A stretch of 42,290 bases of DNA from Elusimicrobiota bacterium (GTDB lineage Bacteria; Elusimicrobiota; Elusimicrobia; Elusimicrobiales; UBA9959), in assembly GCA_029267355.1 (NCBI GenBank), contig JAJUJA010000006.1, positions 1 through 42,290 on the forward strand, given 5' to 3'. Shown here one piece after another: positions 1 to 7,166 of the stretch. Position 1 is the first letter of the stretch; each line of letters begins with the position of its first letter. Below the pieces are notes generated by a model. The model was not told where the DNA came from. It ran no database searches and saw only the letters and a program-made list of their open reading frames with translations. The translations under genes were made by a program, and so were the position numbers.

Positions 1-534
1 CACCGGGACCTTGAATGTGGCCGGACTTTTAACTTCGCCGGCTATGGTGACAAACTTCTCCGTCACAGGCTCGCCGCAGGAGACATTGTAAAGAGTTTCC
101 ACATTTGCCACCACGCAGCCGACGCTTAAAGGTATATTCCCAGGCGGTATAATTTTTCCCGTGGCCTCATAGACCAGGCAAAACTCGTCGCCGGCCGGAT
201 AGTAATCGCCCATTTCCAGAACGGAAATACACTTTTGGGAGCGGCAAAGATCCTTAAGCCTTGCGATTATTTCCTCATGCTTTTTCTTTATGCCTATTAT
301 TCCGCTGTCCGCGCCGCAGCTGTTCATAGCAAGCTTCAGTCCTTCTATGACTTTTTGCGGATACATTGAAAGCACGGCCATGTCTTTTCTAAGCAATGGC
401 TCGCATTCAGCCGCATTAACTATAACGGTCTGAGCCCTGGATGAAGCTTTTACATAAAAAGGAAAGCCGGCGCCGCCGGCGCCGACCACGCCGTTGTCTT
501 TAAGTCTTTTTATGAATTCTTTCTGTTCCGGCAT
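1..534 (-). CDS. RnfC/PduS-like NADH-binding electron-transfer flavoprotein, N-terminal part (runs off the window)
   Basis: The open frame of 178 codons starts at an ATG and continues past the window edge. It begins MPEQKEFIKRL and has the glycine-rich NVVGAGGAGFP-type nucleotide/FMN-binding loop (here GVVGAGGAGFPFYVK) near residues 17-31. The motif VNAAECEPLL follows, and then segments typical of the Complex1_51K fold of RnfC, PduS and NuoF. These families pass electrons from NADH to ferredoxin, flavin or cobalamin partners. PduS and the RnfC-like PrdC share this exact motif order, so the specific partner cannot be named. The SLBB and iron-sulfur parts would lie outside the window. The start lies 12 bp after the aminotransferase stop, so the two genes are probably one operon, which would fit amino-acid fermentation with electron disposal (inference). 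Confidence 0.75.
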   Translation of the reverse strand, partial: MPEQKEFIKRLKDNGVVGAGGAGFPFYVKASSRAQTVIVNAAECEPLLRKDMAVLSMYPQKVIEGLKLAMNSCGADSGIIGIKKKHEEIIARLKDLCRSQKCISVLEMGDYYPAGDEFCLVYEATGKIIPPGNIPLSVGCVVANVETLYNVSCGEPVTEKFVTIAGEVKSPATFKVPV

Positions 535-546
535 CTAACCCAGTTA

Positions 547-1773
547 TTACTTTCTCGCTATTTTGTTCTTTATCACCTTTGCAAGTCTCTTGATGCCCTC
601 TTCTATTTCCTCTACAGTGGGATAAGAAAAGTTCATTCTCATCGTATTTTTGCCGCTGCCGTCCACATGGAAAGCCGAGCCTATAACATAGGCGACATTT
701 TCCTTTATCGCCTCTTCAAACATTTCATCGGCGCTTATATGTTCCGGCAGTTTAAGCCACAGGAAAAGTCCGCCCTGAGGCTTGGTCCATGAGACGCCTT
801 CAGGCATATATTTTTCCAGTGAGGCCAGCATGGCGTCCTTCTTGCTCTTATAGACCTTGTTCACCTTTTCCACATGGTCATAAAAATATCCTGTTTTTAA
901 AAACTCGGCCGCCAGCAGCTGATTAAGGCTGGATGTGCAAAGGTCCAGAGACTGCTTAAGTATCACCATCTTTCTTATGATATTTTCATTGGCAAGTATT
1001 ATCCCTATTCTCAGGCCCGGAGCGAAAGTCTTGGACATGGTGAAAAGCGAGATTATATTGTCCGTGTTTTTTGTCTCCTTGTCTATCTTGTAAAGCATTT
1101 TCGGCTCTTTGCCCTCAAACCTTATCTGCCTGTATGGAGAATCCTCTATTATCGCCACATTGTATTTCTCTGAAAGCTCCACTATTCTTTTTCTTTTCTT
1201 CTCCGACAGCGTGACTCCGCTGGGGTTCTGGAAATCAGGCACTAGATACACAAATTTATAATGCTCGTCCTGATCCTTAAGCCACTGCAATTTCTGCTCC
1301 AGTTCGCTTGTTATTATGCCGTCATCATCCATCTTCACGCCGACAAAATCCGCGCCGTATGACTTAAAAACCTGAAGCCCGCCCATGTAGCTTGGCATTT
1401 CAACAAGGATAGGATCGGAGGCGTCTATGAACAGCCTTCCCACAAGGTCAAGCGCCTGCTGGCTGGCCGTGGTTATAAGTAGATTTTCCGGCCTGGCCTT
1501 TATGCCTTCTTCCTTTTCCAGAAATTTTATGAACTCTTCCTTGAACTCCGGCAAACCTTCGGTAGGGCCGTACTGCAAAGCTACGCGCCCTTTTTTGTCC
1601 ATTATCCTCTTAACCGCATCTGTGAAAAAATCGTAGGGAAAAACCTCGGGATCGGGCAGGCCGCCGGCAAAAGAAATAACGCCCGGTTTATTGGTGAGTT
1701 TAAGCAATTCTCTTATGACTGAAGCCTTGGTTCTTCTTGGAGCCGTGGCTATATTTTTCGCTATGTCTATCAT
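547..1773 (-). CDS. PLP-dependent class I/II aminotransferase (2-aminoadipate/aromatic aminotransferase-like)
   Basis: The product is 408 aa with fold-type I aminotransferase signatures. These are the N-terminal FAGGLPDPEVFP substrate arm (about residues 35-46), Y68 in LQYGPTEG, N193 in QNPSG, D211 and Y214 in the EDSPY segment, and the Schiff-base lysine K248 in TMSKTF. A C-terminal arginine lies in the RMNFSYP motif. The arrangement matches the LysN/Aro8/MocR-catalytic-domain subfamily, which transfers amino groups between 2-aminoadipate, aromatic or branched amino acids and 2-oxoglutarate. The exact substrate is not readable. I chose the start at 1773 rather than the upstream ATG at 1800 because an AGGAGG Shine-Dalgarno sequence sits directly before it. 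The downstream neighbour is the electron-transfer flavoprotein, which suggests a role in amino-acid catabolism (inference). Confidence 0.88.
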   Translation of the reverse strand: MIDIAKNIATAPRRTKASVIRELLKLTNKPGVISFAGGLPDPEVFPYDFFTDAVKRIMDKKGRVALQYGPTEGLPEFKEEFIKFLEKEEGIKARPENLLITTASQQALDLVGRLFIDASDPILVEMPSYMGGLQVFKSYGADFVGVKMDDDGIITSELEQKLQWLKDQDEHYKFVYLVPDFQNPSGVTLSEKKRKRIVELSEKYNVAIIEDSPYRQIRFEGKEPKMLYKIDKETKNTDNIISLFTMSKTFAPGLRIGIILANENIIRKMVILKQSLDLCTSSLNQLLAAEFLKTGYFYDHVEKVNKVYKSKKDAMLASLEKYMPEGVSWTKPQGGLFLWLKLPEHISADEMFEEAIKENVAYVIGSAFHVDGSGKNTMRMNFSYPTVEEIEEGIKRLAKVIKNKIARK

Positions 1774-1843
1774 TGTTCCTCCTGGCTCTTTACTGTGCAA
1801 GCGCGGCCTTCTTAAAAAGAGATTTCAGGCCTGATAAATGTCA

Positions 1844-1849
1844 ATTATA
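1844..1849 (-). promoter_or_regulatory. Candidate -10 box for the aminotransferase operon
   Basis: A perfect TATAAT lies on the minus strand about 70 nt before the aminotransferase ATG. No good -35 is seen at 16-18 nt. A TTGACA overlaps the box but has no matching -10 downstream. The 142-bp gap 1774-1915 also holds a 12-bp perfect palindrome (1895-1906) just after the SRAP gene. It has no T-tract. Confidence 0.35.
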
Positions 1850-1915
1850 ATTTACTCAATTAAGGCGGTAATTTCAAGCAAAAAACTTCAGGGCCTGCAT
1901 ATGCAGCTGATTTAT

Positions 1916-2488
1916 CTATATTTCGGTTTGCGCCATGGACATGGCGGATGAGTCATACGGCGTAAGAAGCGGCAAAATCAATTCGCTGTCGGTAAAAGAA
2001 TTATCCAGCCAGATTGAGAAAGATTCTTTCTTCATTATAACCGGCATTCTGTTATGCACCGGCTTTACCAGAAAGCACGGCGTTGTGGTTATGACGGCGC
2101 AGGTTGAATTTTCTTCGTTCACAAGACCTGCCATAAAGAACACGGAATTATCCTTCATTGAAAACCTGTAGGGGATTTTCTTTCCCGTCAACTCGGACTC
2201 CTTCCATTCATAAAAGGCCTCCGCGGGCACAAGGCATCTGTTCTTGTAGAAGTATTTTCTGAACCACGGCTTGCTGGCCACGCTTTCAGCCCTTATGTTT
2301 ATTAGAGGGTCTTTCAAACTTTGAGTTGAGAAACCCCAGGAAAACTTTCTTAATTCGCCGTTGTAAATGCACGGAATGCCTGCCCCCGGATAAAATTTAC
2401 CGCAGGACAGGGGTTCTAATGTTTTCAGTAAAGGGAAAATTTTGAGTATCTCGCTTATATCTCTGTTGAGGTAGAAGCGAGAACACAT
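1916..2488 (-). CDS. SRAP-family abasic-site shield/peptidase (YedK/HMCES-like)
   Basis: The product is 190 aa. It starts Met-Cys-Ser-Arg-Phe-Tyr, so removal of Met exposes the catalytic Cys2, which in this family forms a thiazolidine crosslink with abasic sites in single-stranded DNA. The other family residues are visible: N64 in NIRAES, E94 in AEAFYEW and H145 in PVHNRMPVIM. This pattern is diagnostic for SRAP proteins. The protein is somewhat shorter than E. coli YedK (about 220 aa). The ATG at 2488 was preferred over a TTG one codon upstream because Cys must be residue 2. The ATG overlaps the htpX stop (TGATG), so translation is probably coupled. It is the last gene of the thioesterase-htpX-SRAP operon. 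Confidence 0.93.
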   Translation of the reverse strand: MCSRFYLNRDISEILKIFPLLKTLEPLSCGKFYPGAGIPCIYNGELRKFSWGFSTQSLKDPLINIRAESVASKPWFRKYFYKNRCLVPAEAFYEWKESELTGKKIPYRFSMKDNSVFFMAGLVNEENSTCAVITTTPCFLVKPVHNRMPVIMKKESFSIWLDNSFTDSELILPLLTPYDSSAMSMAQTEI

Positions 2489-3381
2489 CAAAGACCTCTC
2501 TCAAGGCGCGCTATTCTGTCCTCCAGAGGCGGATGGGTGGAGAAAAGACGCATAAATTTCGGACCTGAAGATATTTTGAATGAAGCCATGGACTCCTTGC
2601 CTGTCAAATCGGCATACCTTACCGTTTTAAGCAGGGCCCTCAAGGCTGAAATCATTTTTCCCCTGCCGGCCAATGCGGCCCCGCCGGCATCAGCCCTGTA
2701 TTCTCTGTATCTTGAAAAGGCGGCCACGACCAGCATGCCCAGGAAGCTCAGGAATATCTCAAGCACAAATGTCACCAGATACCTCATGCCGGGCGAGTCG
2801 TCGTCGGAGCTTCTTCTGCTGACAAGAAAATAGGCGATAACTCTGGCCAGAAACATTACTATGGCGTTTATAATGCCCTGAAGCAGGGTCATTGTGACCA
2901 TATCTCCATTGGCCACATGCGCTACTTCATGGGCAAGCACTCCCTCTATTTGATCCTTGTCCATATGTTCAAGCAAACCCGCTGAAACGGCTACAAGAGC
3001 TCTGTTCCTGGTGGGACCGGTAGCAAAAGCGTTTATCTCAGGGCTGTCATATATCCCTACCTCCGGCATTTTACCAAGCCCGGCTGATACAGCCAGTTTA
3101 TGAACGGTGTTTACAAGCCAGGAGAGCTCAGGATTTGAAGTGTTTGGATCTATGAGTGAAACGCCCATCATCCATTTAGCCATTATTCTTGAAAGAGCAA
3201 GCGATATGAATGCGCCGCCCATACCCCAGACGAGACAGAAAATCATAAGGGATACATAATTTATCCCCCTGGCCTCAAGATAAGGCCTTATACCGAGTAT
3301 ATTGAGCGTGAAGGAAAGCGTGATTATTACGAGCAGGTTTACTGCAAAGAAAAGAAAAAGTCTTTTAGCCAGTCTAAACAT
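2488..3381 (-). CDS. htpX: HtpX-like M48B membrane zinc metalloprotease
   Basis: The product is 297 aa. It has two N-terminal membrane segments (about residues 5-25 and 35-57) and further hydrophobic stretches after the active site, as in HtpX. The zinc motif HEVAH is at residues 151-155 in LAHEVAHVANGD, and the third ligand is expected in the YREYRADAGGA segment. HtpX degrades misfolded inner-membrane proteins from the cytoplasmic face. The start at 3381 was chosen over the ATG five codons upstream because GGAGG lies just before it. It is the middle gene of the operon: it starts 27 bp after the thioesterase stop, and its TGA overlaps the SRAP start. Confidence 0.93.
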   Translation of the reverse strand: MFRLAKRLFLFFAVNLLVIITLSFTLNILGIRPYLEARGINYVSLMIFCLVWGMGGAFISLALSRIMAKWMMGVSLIDPNTSNPELSWLVNTVHKLAVSAGLGKMPEVGIYDSPEINAFATGPTRNRALVAVSAGLLEHMDKDQIEGVLAHEVAHVANGDMVTMTLLQGIINAIVMFLARVIAYFLVSRRSSDDDSPGMRYLVTFVLEIFLSFLGMLVVAAFSRYREYRADAGGAALAGRGKMISALRALLKTVRYADLTGKESMASFKISSGPKFMRLFSTHPPLEDRIARLERGL

Positions 3382-3408
3382 AAAACCTCCTGTCAAGAAT
3401 ATATTTTA

Positions 3409-3807
3409 TCAAAAACCGAACAGGGCTGACACCTCTGCAGGGATTCTGCAGGGTATTCCGGTCTTGTAATTAACCCAAACCCAGAGAGTTTCTCCTTTTG
3501 CGCATATTTTCCCCTGGGAATTTATGATTTCATAGCTTCTCAGAGAGGATGCCCCCTTAACATTTTCCACTCTTGTTTTTATTTCCACTTCCTCATAGGG
3601 CTTCACTGGATACAAGTAATCGATTTTATGGCTTCTTATTATCCATCCAAAACTGTTCTGCCACATTTGTCCGCCGCCGTATCCCGCCGCATCGCAATGT
3701 CTTGACGCTATCCAATTGAACCACTTTAAGTAAACCACATTGTTCACATGGCCGAAAGCGTCAATTTCATCCGCTGTCACCGTATGCCTTATTGAGTATT
3801 CTCTCAT
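3409..3807 (-). CDS. 4HBT hotdog-fold acyl-CoA thioesterase (YbgC/FadM-like)
   Basis: The product is 132 aa, the usual size of a single hotdog domain. The active-site motif D-A-F-G-H-V-N-N (residues 16-23) followed by YLKWF is characteristic of the YbgC/FadM acyl-CoA thioesterases. A basic middle region and a closing beta segment (AKGETLWVWVN) complete the fold. The substrate is unknown. It is the first gene of an operon with htpX and the SRAP gene. No Shine-Dalgarno sequence precedes the ATG. A -10-like TAGCTT lies exactly 6 nt before the ATG, with TTGTCA 18 nt further up, so the mRNA may be leaderless. The promoter region is shared with the divergent transglycosylase gene. Confidence 0.85.
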   Translation of the reverse strand: MREYSIRHTVTADEIDAFGHVNNVVYLKWFNWIASRHCDAAGYGGGQMWQNSFGWIIRSHKIDYLYPVKPYEEVEIKTRVENVKGASSLRSYEIINSQGKICAKGETLWVWVNYKTGIPCRIPAEVSALFGF

Positions 3808-3892
3808 ATGGTTAAGCTACAAAAGTAGAGACCCAAATGACAATAGGCCCTTCGGGCCTTGACTTGTCAAGGTATTCTGCTAAACTTTCCTT
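3808..3892. promoter_or_regulatory. Divergent promoter region with two overlapping dyads
   Basis: On the plus strand TTGACT (3859-3864), a 16-bp spacer and TAAACT (3881-3886) form a good promoter 6 nt before the transglycosylase ATG. On the minus strand TTGTCA/TAGCTT serves the thioesterase. Two perfect dyads overlap the centre: AGGCCC-TTC-GGGCCT (3845-3859) and CCTTGAC-TT-GTCAAGG (3857-3872). The second covers the plus-strand -35 and also carries a TTGACA on the minus strand, so it could be an operator acting on both directions. Confidence 0.55.
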
Positions 3893-4603
3893 ATGAAAAA
3901 GCCGGTTTTGATAATCTTGCTTGCTGCGTTAATCCAGCAGGCCTCGGCTCAAAGAGCTGTTGAACAGCTGAATTTATCTTCAGGACTGTCTTTGCCTATG
4001 CCTGTTTCTTATGAAAGCGATGAAGATTTCGATCCCGCTCTCCCTTCAGAACCGCCGCCGCCTTCAATAGATATCGTCAGACCGGATGAAAGCGAAAATT
4101 TTTCTATTGCCTCTTTATCAAAGTCCGCCGGCTCAGGCATACCATATCTTTCAATAGTGCTTGAAGAGTCAAAAAAACAGAGTTTTGACCCTGAAATGGT
4201 CCTTGCCGTCATAAAAAAGGAATCCACATTCAATCCCAAGGCAAAAAGCTCTGTCGGGGCTATGGGGCTTATGCAGCTTATGCCCGACACCGCCAAATGG
4301 CTGGGGCTTAAAGACACCTCAAAGCTTTATGACCCCGCCACGAACGTAAGATACGGCATAAAGTACCTGAGATATCTTTTCTCGCAATTCAGCGATAAAG
4401 ATTTTTCTTCTTTAGGAAAAGAAGACATAGAAAACCAGGACATCAAAAAATCCATAGCGGCCTATAATGCCGGCCCCGGAAATGTCAGGAAATACGACAG
4501 GGAGCCGTATTACGGCATACCGCCCTTCAAGGAAACCAAATCATATTTAAAGCTTGTCTCTAAATATTTCCTGGAATTTGAAGAAATGAACATTCAGAAA
4601 TAA
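3893..4603 (+). CDS. Secreted lytic transglycosylase, SLT domain
   Basis: The product is 236 aa. An N-terminal signal peptide ends near ASAQ (residue 20). A proline-rich acidic linker (about 40-75) is followed by a Slt-type transglycosylase domain (about 85-230). The catalytic glutamate is E110 in KKESTFNP. It is followed by the family motifs GAMGLMQLMPDTA and AYNAGPGNV. The enzyme cleaves peptidoglycan glycan strands to 1,6-anhydro-MurNAc ends in the periplasm. The ATG lies 6 nt after a -10 box with no Shine-Dalgarno sequence, so the mRNA is likely leaderless. Two diguanylate cyclases follow, but the first has its own -10 box. Confidence 0.92.
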   Translation: MKKPVLIILLAALIQQASAQRAVEQLNLSSGLSLPMPVSYESDEDFDPALPSEPPPPSIDIVRPDESENFSIASLSKSAGSGIPYLSIVLEESKKQSFDPEMVLAVIKKESTFNPKAKSSVGAMGLMQLMPDTAKWLGLKDTSKLYDPATNVRYGIKYLRYLFSQFSDKDFSSLGKEDIENQDIKKSIAAYNAGPGNVRKYDREPYYGIPPFKETKSYLKLVSKYFLEFEEMNIQK

Positions 4604-4619
4604 AAGCGGTCAAAAATGA

Positions 4620-4625
4620 TAGAAT
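4620..4625 (+). promoter_or_regulatory. -10 box of the diguanylate cyclase pair (leaderless type)
   Basis: TAGAAT lies 7 nt before the ATG at 4633, and no Shine-Dalgarno sequence is present. The 29-bp gap after the transglycosylase leaves room for a promoter but the -35 is weak. Confidence 0.45.
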
Positions 4626-4632
4626 TATTGGC

Positions 4633-5970
4633 ATGAAAGCTTTCCTTGCAATTAAGAAAGCAAGATATGCCGCCGCTTTTATCTTTTCTGTCCTGCCCCT
4701 GATCCTCTTCTTCGTCTCTCCTGAAAACGGCAAGTTCTTTTATCCGCTTTTTTTTATTTCAGCCGCTACGCTCAAACAGAAAGACATGGAAATGAGATTC
4801 CTTGTAGTCGCCGCGGCGTCAGCGTCAGCGTTAATACTTCCTTACTTTTTCAGAGACGGGCACAAGGATTACCCTGCGCTGGTATCTCAAATGCTGATGT
4901 TCTGGGCATTTGTATGGGTTGCCTCGGAACATTTTGAGAAAAAGGAAAAATTGGAAGAGGAAAAAGCCAGGAAAAGGCAGGCCGAGAAAGAAGAATATGA
5001 AGAGCTTGAAAAAAGAGCGGCATTTTACAGAGAACATACGATAAAGGCGGCGGAACGGATCAAGGCCGGGAAAATATTTCTTTCCTCTCTCAGGAATATA
5101 CAGGCGCAAACTTCTCCGTCAAGAATAACCGAGGAGATATCAAAGGCGGTAAAAAGTTCTTTCCCTGATTGCAGGTGCGAGTTTAAAACAAAGCCGGATG
5201 GCGACTTTCTTTGCTCTCAGGTCTGGCAAAGCAGGCTTCCGATACTTGTAAAAAACTCTAAAACAGATTTGAGATTCAGCAAAGAAAATTTTCGGGAAGG
5301 CGAGATTTCTCTTTTGTCCGTGCCGCTCATATCCTTTGATTCGGTGATAGCCGCCGCTAAAATAATCTCTGACAAGCCGATGCGGCTGAATGAGAGCGAT
5401 CTTAGAACCTGCGAACTGCTGATGAGAAGCGCCTCAATAGCCATGGAAAATCTGGAACTTTTTTCGCGGATAAACGAAATGGCGATGAAGGACGCCTTAA
5501 CCGGCCTTTTAACGCACAGGATTTTTCAGGACCGTCTTGACTCCGAAATACTTACATCCGGAAGGACCAAACTGCCTTTCACTTTGATAATAGCGGACAT
5601 AGATCACTTCAAAAAATACAATGACACATACGGCCATCAGGCCGGAGACGAGGTTTTGAAGAAAACGGCGGAAATTTTCATGTCTTCAATAAGGGAAATA
5701 GATATCTGCGCCAGATACGGCGGCGAAGAATTCGCCTTGATACTGCCTCAGGCTGACAGGGAAGAAGCGGTCCGGACGGCAGAAACGCTGAGAAAAAAGC
5801 TCTTATCGGCGGAATTTGAATTTTCCGGCCAAAAAACTTCGGTAAGCGCCAGTTTCGGCCTTGCCGTTTTTCCTCAGGACGCTCCCGCAAAGAGCCGCCT
5901 GATAAGAGTGGCTGATGAAAGGCTTTATAAGGCCAAGCAGGCGGGCAGGAACAGGGTAGTTTATGAATGA
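4633..5970 (+). CDS. Membrane-anchored diguanylate cyclase with GAF-like region and GGDEF domain
   Basis: The product is 445 aa. Two to four hydrophobic segments occupy residues 1-100. A charged coiled coil (about 102-145) leads into a GAF-like region (about 150-275) and a GGDEF domain (about 285-445). The active-site signature is GGEEF at 363-367 and the nucleotide/metal motif is DIDHFKKYNDTYGHQAGD. An RxxD inhibitory site (REID) lies exactly five residues before GGEEF, so product inhibition by c-di-GMP is expected. The enzyme makes c-di-GMP from GTP. The gene ends with TGA and overlaps the next GGDEF gene by 8 bp. The start was chosen from the -10 box 7 nt upstream. Confidence 0.92.
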   Translation: MKAFLAIKKARYAAAFIFSVLPLILFFVSPENGKFFYPLFFISAATLKQKDMEMRFLVVAAASASALILPYFFRDGHKDYPALVSQMLMFWAFVWVASEHFEKKEKLEEEKARKRQAEKEEYEELEKRAAFYREHTIKAAERIKAGKIFLSSLRNIQAQTSPSRITEEISKAVKSSFPDCRCEFKTKPDGDFLCSQVWQSRLPILVKNSKTDLRFSKENFREGEISLLSVPLISFDSVIAAAKIISDKPMRLNESDLRTCELLMRSASIAMENLELFSRINEMAMKDALTGLLTHRIFQDRLDSEILTSGRTKLPFTLIIADIDHFKKYNDTYGHQAGDEVLKKTAEIFMSSIREIDICARYGGEEFALILPQADREEAVRTAETLRKKLLSAEFEFSGQKTSVSASFGLAVFPQDAPAKSRLIRVADERLYKAKQAGRNRVVYE

Positions 5971-7165
5971 AAACATCTTTCTGGTGACTGCTTCATTATC
6001 CGCGCCGCTATCTTTAATTCTGCTTTCCGTTTTACCCGGCAGAAAAACGGCTCCCATTTTTACCCTGCTGCTCATGTCCGTCCCTTCCATCATATATTCA
6101 TACAGGGAACCGCTTATTCTATGCGCGCCGATATGCGCAGCTGCGGCCTTTTTTATTTTTAAATCTCATGACAATGACGGCAGACCGGCGAAGGAAAGGA
6201 ATTTGAATATCAATGAAGCCAGAGAGCGTTTTGAAAAAGAAAAAAAGGAATTTGAAAAAACAGCGGAAAATGAAAAAAAATTTTCCTCTTTATATGTGAT
6301 AATAAAAGCTCTTTCTGAAACGCTTGATCTTAAAAGCTCCGCCTCTCTTTTAAAGGAAAAGATATCAGCTTATCTGGAAGCATCAGAACTCTCCATGTTT
6401 CTAGTAAAAGGCGACAGGGCCGAAAAGGTTTTCGGCGAGCAGGACTTGAAGGATGTTTTGGAAGGCTGCGAAGGCTTTGAAAAAGCCGATTTTATATCCA
6501 AAGGCGGAAGATTTTATTACGCTTTCAGGGACAATCAGGCGGTTTTTTTCTTCTTTTCTGCCGAATCGGCAAATGCGCCTGAAAAAATGAAGGAGAAATT
6601 TGAAGATCTTTCCCTTGAGATATTCCCGGCCCTTAAAAGGATATCTCTTTTTGCCAGAATAGACGAACTTTCGGTCATAGACGGCCTTACCGGCGTTTAC
6701 AGGCGCGGTTTCTTTGATGAAAAGCTCAATTTTGAATTTTCAAGGGCGAAAGCATTCAAGACATCTCTAGGACTCATGATAATTGACATAGACCATTTCA
6801 AGAAAATAAACGACACTTACGGCCATCAGGCGGGCGATTCTGTCTTAAAGAAGGTCGCAGCGGTAATAAAGGAAAATGTTTATGAAACTGATATGGTAGC
6901 GAGATACGGCGGAGAGGAATTTGTAGTCATAATGCCGAGAGCCCAGGCAGAGGGCGCACTTAGAAAAGCGGAGCATATAAGAAAACTTATTGAGAGCGAA
7001 ATTTTTGAAGCCGGAGTGGAGAAAATAAGAATAACCATCTCCGCCGGAATAGCCCATTACCCCAAGGACGCAGAAACCGTCTCAGATTTAATCAGCAAGG
7101 CCGACACTGCGCTGTATAAGGCAAAGGAAAGCGGCAGAAACAGAATATGCCAATGGCAGCATTGA
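5963..7165 (+). CDS. Second membrane-anchored diguanylate cyclase (GGDEF), tandem paralogue
   Basis: The product is 400 aa with the same plan as the gene before it: hydrophobic N-terminus (residues 1-65), coiled coil (about 70-105), a poorly conserved sensory region (about 110-230) and a GGDEF domain (about 240-398). The signature is GGEEF at 316-320 and the motif DIDHFKKINDTYGHQAGD is intact, so it should be catalytically active. In place of RxxD five residues upstream it has YETD, so the c-di-GMP inhibitory site seems lost. Its start overlaps the previous gene by 8 bp, which implies translational coupling. It ends one base before the stop of the convergent GYF gene. Confidence 0.9.
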   Translation: MNENIFLVTASLSAPLSLILLSVLPGRKTAPIFTLLLMSVPSIIYSYREPLILCAPICAAAAFFIFKSHDNDGRPAKERNLNINEARERFEKEKKEFEKTAENEKKFSSLYVIIKALSETLDLKSSASLLKEKISAYLEASELSMFLVKGDRAEKVFGEQDLKDVLEGCEGFEKADFISKGGRFYYAFRDNQAVFFFFSAESANAPEKMKEKFEDLSLEIFPALKRISLFARIDELSVIDGLTGVYRRGFFDEKLNFEFSRAKAFKTSLGLMIIDIDHFKKINDTYGHQAGDSVLKKVAAVIKENVYETDMVARYGGEEFVVIMPRAQAEGALRKAEHIRKLIESEIFEAGVEKIRITISAGIAHYPKDAETVSDLISKADTALYKAKESGRNRICQWQH

Positions 7166-7166
7166 G

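Noticed and set aside
1895-1906. 12-bp palindrome CTGCATATGCAG after the SRAP gene
   Set aside because: It is short, has no T-tract and no second copy nearby, so neither terminator nor operator can be supported.
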